Assembly: GCF_963082655.1 (NCBI RefSeq) | Contig: NC_081556.1 | Location: 62,001 to 126,000 of the forward strand | Reading direction: 5' to 3' | Length of the DNA: 64,000 bases | Source: Stomoxys calcitrans | Taxonomy: Eukaryota; Arthropoda; Insecta; Diptera; Muscidae | Shown here: piece after piece, positions 59,170-64,000 of the stretch | Position numbering within the stretch: the first letter of the stretch is position 1 | Layout: the number at the start of each line of letters is the position of its first letter | Position numbers and translations under genes: made by a program | The notes under the pieces: model-generated | Databases searched by the model: none | What the model saw: only the letters and a program-made list of their open reading frames with translations | Told to the model about the DNA's origin: nothing

Positions 59170-60255
59170 TTATTTAGTTTCTGGGGTACTCAAAATAAAA
59201 CATTATTTGGTGTACACAAAATAATGTACTTTAACGGCCGTGTTTACAAAAATTTATTAATGGAGCATTAAAGTTCACAATAGTCATTGAGCGATTTGTA
59301 CATTAAATCCACATTAGCATTTCGTGTTAAAAAAAACCTACAATAGCAGCTGAATAACTAAAGTGCGATTCTTTATATTGCCTTTGGCAATCCTAAGCCA
59401 TTTTATTGCTGGTGCTGAAAAAAAATTATTGCTTCGGTATTGTGACAATCGGTTTCAGATATTATCAAACTTATTTGTTGAACAATTATTAAAAAAACTG
59501 TAATTCACTAAACACAAATGCATTTGTTCTTGTCACAAGCAACTGGGATATAATAAGCATGTAGTTTTAAACAAATATTCTTTATTTTTATGAATTGGTG
59601 CGGGGTCCGATATTGGGTTTGTTTTATTTAGTTTGCATTACTAAAGTTTAGTCATCGGCTATTTTATTACAAAATCACAATTTTGCACAAGTAGCCATTG
59701 GAACAGCTTAAATTGTAATGAATTATAACCAGCGTTAGCCGAAGACCTTTTATTATTGTAAACTGTATTTACTGTAAATAAATAAATTAAAAAATAAAAT
59801 ACCCAGCGTAAAACGAGAACATCTACTATTGAAATGTGTAACACCTTCAACTAATCAAATGAGTTTTTAATGATTCCAACGTATTGCAATAGATTTTCAA
59901 TCAGCTGACCACACCGTAGAAAAAAATGGGAGACAACAAATAAAAAAATGTTTATTTTTGCTTTTGACTATGCAAGACTTTTATGGCCATGGTTGAAAAT
60001 ATATATAGACGTCCACGCCAAATTATTCGGTTGTCTGTCGTACGCACTAAAAGTATTCAGTTTTTTTTTTTTTATTTTTACAAAATGTGTGTTCACTAAT
60101 AAAGCTAAAGAAAATGTATTTGTCTACGTATCGTTAGAAATATCGTGAATACGGTTTTTGGTGCAAGTGCTTATAGTATTTATGAAGCCTTCATAATATT
60201 TTGTGAATACAGCTGTAAGAGTCCATTGCTCATTTATCTTGTGATTTTCGTTATA
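59170..60255. other. Intron or intergenic, nothing recognised
   Basis: No splice-bounded open frame continues the exon at 58.96 kb here. Confidence 0.35.
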
Positions 60256-60261
60256 TTTATA

Positions 60262-62470
60262 TCCTACACCACTACTGTGGTATAGGGTATTATAACTTAT
60301 TGCATTTCTTTGTAACACCCGGAAGGAAGAGAAATAGACCCATTGATAAGTATACCGATCGACTCAATATTACTTCCTGATTCGATTTAGCTGTGCCCGT
60401 CTGTCCATGTTAAATTGTGTACAAAGTACAGGGCCCTATTTTCATCCGATCGTTTTCAAATTTGGCACATCTTTTTGGCCTATAGACGAAGCCTATTGAA
60501 ATTGGAAAAAATCGGTTCAGATTTGGATATAGCTCCCATATATCCCGATTTGGACCAATATTGCAATAAAGTGGTCATTTGATGGCTGATTCTCACGCAA
60601 TTTGGCACGAAGGTCTCTTAGGACTCGCTGTTGCATTTTATGGACATCGGTTCAGATCAAGATATAGCTCCCATATATATGTATCACCCGATTTTCACGT
60701 TTGTGAGCGTATTTCTTGATAGATTTTCTCAAAATTTTGCACAAAGTATTCCTTTAATAACTTTTACAATGTGTACAAATTTTGGTATAACTCTCACATA
60801 TATTTTCATCCGATTTTAATATTTTAATAATTCTGCAATTATTTGTAGATTTGTTAACAGATCCTCACCAAATTTGGCACGAAAGTTTCTCTTATGTTTT
60901 TTTGAGATCACTAGTGAATTGCATAGAAATCGGTTCAAATTTAGATATAGCTCTCATATAAACTTTCGTCCGATTTGGACTAATACTGCAATAATTTAGT
61001 GATGTGTAAACCGATCCTCGCGAAATTTGGCAAGAGGTTTTCGCTTACGACTCTTCGGATCACTGGTGAATTCCATATCAATCGGTTCAGATTTAGATAC
61101 AGCTCCTATATATGTGTATCCCCCAATTTACTCTTTTGGGGCCTTTGCAAGCGCATTTATCAACCAATTTTCTAAAAACTAGGCACAGTGATTTCCTCTA
61201 TGACTCCCAAAATTTGTACGGAGTTTAATCGATTTTTTTTTAATTTGGACGACTTGGCGTGCATGCCCCATATGGTGTAGGGTATCAAAAGGTCGGCTCT
61301 GCGTGACTTGGGCGAAATCGTATCAGATTTAGATATAACTCCCATATACATTTTCATCCGATTTTAATATTTTAATAATTCTGCAATTATTTGTAGACTT
61401 GTTAACTGATCATCACCAAATTTGGTACGAAAGTTTTTCCTATGTTTTTTAAGATCACTAGTGAATTGCATAGAAATCGGTTCAGATTAAGGTATAGCTC
61501 TCATATAAACTTTCGTCCGATTTGACTAATTGCAATAATTTAGTGATTTGTAAACCGATCCTCACGAAATTTGGCAAGAGGTTTTCTCTTACGACTTTTC
61601 CGATCATTCGTGAATTTCATATCAATTGGTTCAGATTTAGATACAGCTCCTATATAAAGGGTGATTTTTTTGAGGTTAGGATTTTCATGCATTAGTATTT
61701 GACAGATCACGTGGGATTTCAGACATGGTGTCAAAGAGAAAGATGCTTTGACATTTCATCATGAATAGACTTACTAACGAGCAACGCTTGCAAATCATTG
61801 AATTTTATTACCAAAATCAGTGTTCGGTTCGAAATGTGTTCATTCACCGTAACGTTGCGTCCAACAGCATCTTTGAAAAAATACGGTCCAATGATTCCAC
61901 CAGCGTACAAACCACACCAAACAGTGCATTTTTCGGGATGCATGGGCAGTTCTTGAACGGCTTCTGGTTGCTCTTCACTCCAAATGCGGCAATTTTGCTT
62001 ATTTACGTAGCCATTCAACCAGAAATGAGCCTCATCGTTGAACAAAATTTGTCAAAATTTGAACACATTTCGAACCGAACACTGATTTTGGTAATAAAAT
62101 TCAATGATTTGCAAGCGTTGCTCGTTAGTAAGTCTATTCATGATGAAATGTCAAAGCATACTGAGCATCTTTCTCTTTGACACCATGTCTGAAATCCCAC
62201 GTGATCTGTCAAATACTAATGCATGAAAATCCTAACCTCAAAAAAATCACCCTTTATATGTATCCCCCGATTTACACTTTTAGGGCCTTTGCAAGCGCAT
62301 TTATCAACCTATTTTCTAAAAACTAGGCACAGTGATTTCCTCTATGACTCCCACAATTTGTATGGAGTTTAAAAGAATTTTTTTTTTTTCATTTCGACGA
62401 CTTGGAATAATTGCCCCATGTGGTGTAGGGTATCGAAAGGTCGGCTCTGCGTGACTTTAGCCCGTCCTTA
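60262..62470 (+). repeat. Muscid-type dispersed repeat with a ~549-bp tandem duplication
   Basis: Begins 'ctacaccactactgtggtat' and continues with typical 'aaatcggttcagattt(a/g)gata' and 'agctcccatatat' phrases. The unit starting near 60783 recurs near 61332, each ending 'ggtcggctctgcgtgact' (61287 and 62438). The second unit is split by the foldback at 61657-62254. Confidence 0.8.
61657..62254. mobile_element. Palindromic mariner-derived foldback element, copy 2 (598 bp)
   Basis: Same structure and nearly the same sequence as 44231-44837, but 9 bp shorter through loss of one 'cagtatgct' unit in the left arm. TA flanks both ends. The core on the minus strand reads NDEAHFWLNGYVNKQNCRIW. Confidence 0.92.
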
Positions 62471-63465
62471 CATGTTTTAGTTTGAAATGGTGGAAAGCAC
62501 AACACGTGTTTGGTCAGATTAATTGAGATTTTGTGTGACGCTATCGGAGGCAAATTACATTTTCGTTTTTTCTTTAATTAAGATTTGAGTATTTGTGACG
62601 ATCTTTTGTTTATATATGAACGGTGATTTTCTGAAAAAACAAGTGTTTCTTAGTAATTTGCATAAAAAAATTGGAGATTAAGCTTAAGGTGAGTGTATTC
62701 CGAAATAGTCATGTGCTTCGTAGTGGGCATCGATAGCTAGAGGTTGTGAAATCATTGCAGTTGCCGTTATATACCTACTCTCGGACCTCGATTATCTGGA
62801 TGCTGGGACCGGATAGTGGATGGAATCACATTTTTTGCACATATTTGATATAATATTCAACTGCGGTGCATTTTTATATTTTATCATTATTTATAATGGA
62901 AAGAAATGAATACAATTTTAAATTCAAAGATTTGCTTCTCTGGAAAAAGCTAGATTTACATATGGTAATAGGAATCGATTCTTTTCTCTGATGGCAGCAG
63001 TAATGATTTAAGCTCCAATATCAAATCACATACACATACTTTTCGAAAAAAAATTTGAGTAATTATGCAAGATTTTAGTATGCTTAAAGAACCACATAAT
63101 ATTATCTAATTTTTGTGAAAATGGGCGGAAAATTCACTCACTTGGTTTCCTTTTGAAGCGATGTTTTGAAATTCAGGCAATTTTGTGGCTAGGACAATTT
63201 AAAATTCGTCATATTTGCAGGATCATTTGAAATTTGTCTTTACAGGAAGTTGGAATATTCTATGTCTTTTCCTCTCAAATCTTCACGCAAAGACGGTTAT
63301 AGGTATAATTTCAGCTAGTAGCATTTTTGAGTTGCGTTTATAGTCTGCTCGAAGGATCACATTAATTTTCTAGTCCTTATGCGGCATGACTGAATATGAG
63401 ACCATCCACAGCAACCAGAGTCGTTGGTCAGTTCGAAGGACCTTTAAAAATTTTACTAGTTTAAA
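62471..63465. other. Nothing recognised
   Basis: Moderately AT-rich, without supported frames or repeats. Confidence 0.35.
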
Positions 63466-63467
63466 AA

Positions 63468-64000
63468 CAAGTAAAAGCGTGCTAAGTTCGGCCGGGCCGA
63501 ATCTTATATACCCTCCACCATGGATCGCATTTGTCGAGTTGTTTTCCCGGCATCTCTTCTAAGCTAAAAAGGATATAAGAAAAGAATTGCTCTGCTATTA
63601 GAGCGATATCAAGATATAGTCCGGTTTGGACCACAATTAAATTATATGTTGGAGACCTGTGTAATATTTCAGCCAATTCGTATAAGAATTGCGCCCATTG
63701 GGGCTCACGAAGTAAAATAGAGAGAACGATTTATATGGGACCTGTATCGGGCTATATACCGATTCAGAACATAATAAACACGTTTGTTGATGGTCATGAG
63801 AGGATCCATCGTACAAAATTTCAGGCATATCGGATAATAATTGCGACCTCTAGGGGTCAAGAAGTCAAGATCCCAGATCGGTTTATATGGCAGCTATATC
63901 AGGTTATGAACCGATTTGAACCTTATTTGACACAGTTGTTGAAAGTAAAAATAAAATACGTCATGCAAAATTTCAGCCAAATCGGATAGGAATTGCGCCC
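63468..64000 (+). repeat. Muscid-type dispersed repeat, head and body, running off the window
   Basis: Starts 'aacaagtaaaagcgtgctaa' then 'gttcggccgggccgaatct', 'tataccctccaccatggat' and 'ttgttttcccggcatctct'. It continues with 'cagccaaatcggataggaa'-type phrases to the end. It matches 10810-11270 over its first part. Confidence 0.75.

Overview
The window is AT-rich nuclear DNA of a higher (brachyceran) fly. I infer a calyptrate, most likely a muscid related to Musca or Stomoxys. Reasons: short GT-AG introns of 51-80 nt beside long repeat-filled ones, clear fly orthologues (Sam50, parcas/SH3BP5), mariner-, LINE- and copia-type relics, tRNA-derived SINEs, and the dispersed muscid-type repeats whose text includes 'gttcggccgggccgaatct' and 'gatatagctcccatatat'. 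There are no bacterial or viral genes, operons or CRISPR arrays.

Layout. 1-6.2 kb is intergenic with repeat relics. 6.44-29.28 kb (minus) is one very large gene that I rebuilt as 11 coding exons giving 2,974 aa. It is a low-complexity, charged, probably nuclear protein; its size and exon plan recall the fly heterochromatin protein Su(var)2-HP2, but that name is only a hypothesis. Its long introns hold a copia-like relic split by a LINE, tandem duplications, SINEs and a palindromic repeat nest. 29.3-34.8 kb is a transposon graveyard (two SINE families, LINE fragments, a 116-bp triplication). 34.81-43.69 kb (minus) is the parcas/SH3BP5 gene, a predicted Rab11 exchange factor. Its first coding exon lies 7.2 kb upstream of the rest, and the whole Sam50 gene (36.51-38.21 kb, plus) sits inside that first intron on the opposite strand.

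43.7-50.7 kb is mostly repeats: a palindromic mariner derivative, (TA)n tracts with duplicated flanks, SINEs and a nuclear copy of mitochondrial 16S rRNA. It also holds a possible small cysteine-rich gene at 49.4-49.7 kb. 50.74-52.81 kb (minus) is an unrecognised multi-exon gene. 54.4-55.04 kb carries two inverted, diverged copies of a small membrane-protein reading frame. At 58.96 kb (plus) the first coding exon of another gene begins, and the rest probably runs out of the window. 60.3-64 kb is muscid-type repeat with a second mariner foldback.

The genes do not form a pathway. The main structural features are a gene nested in an intron, a giant gene with nine consecutive phase-1 introns, and many layered, locally duplicated repeats. 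All exon models come from reading frame and splice-site continuity by eye; no database search or transcript was available.
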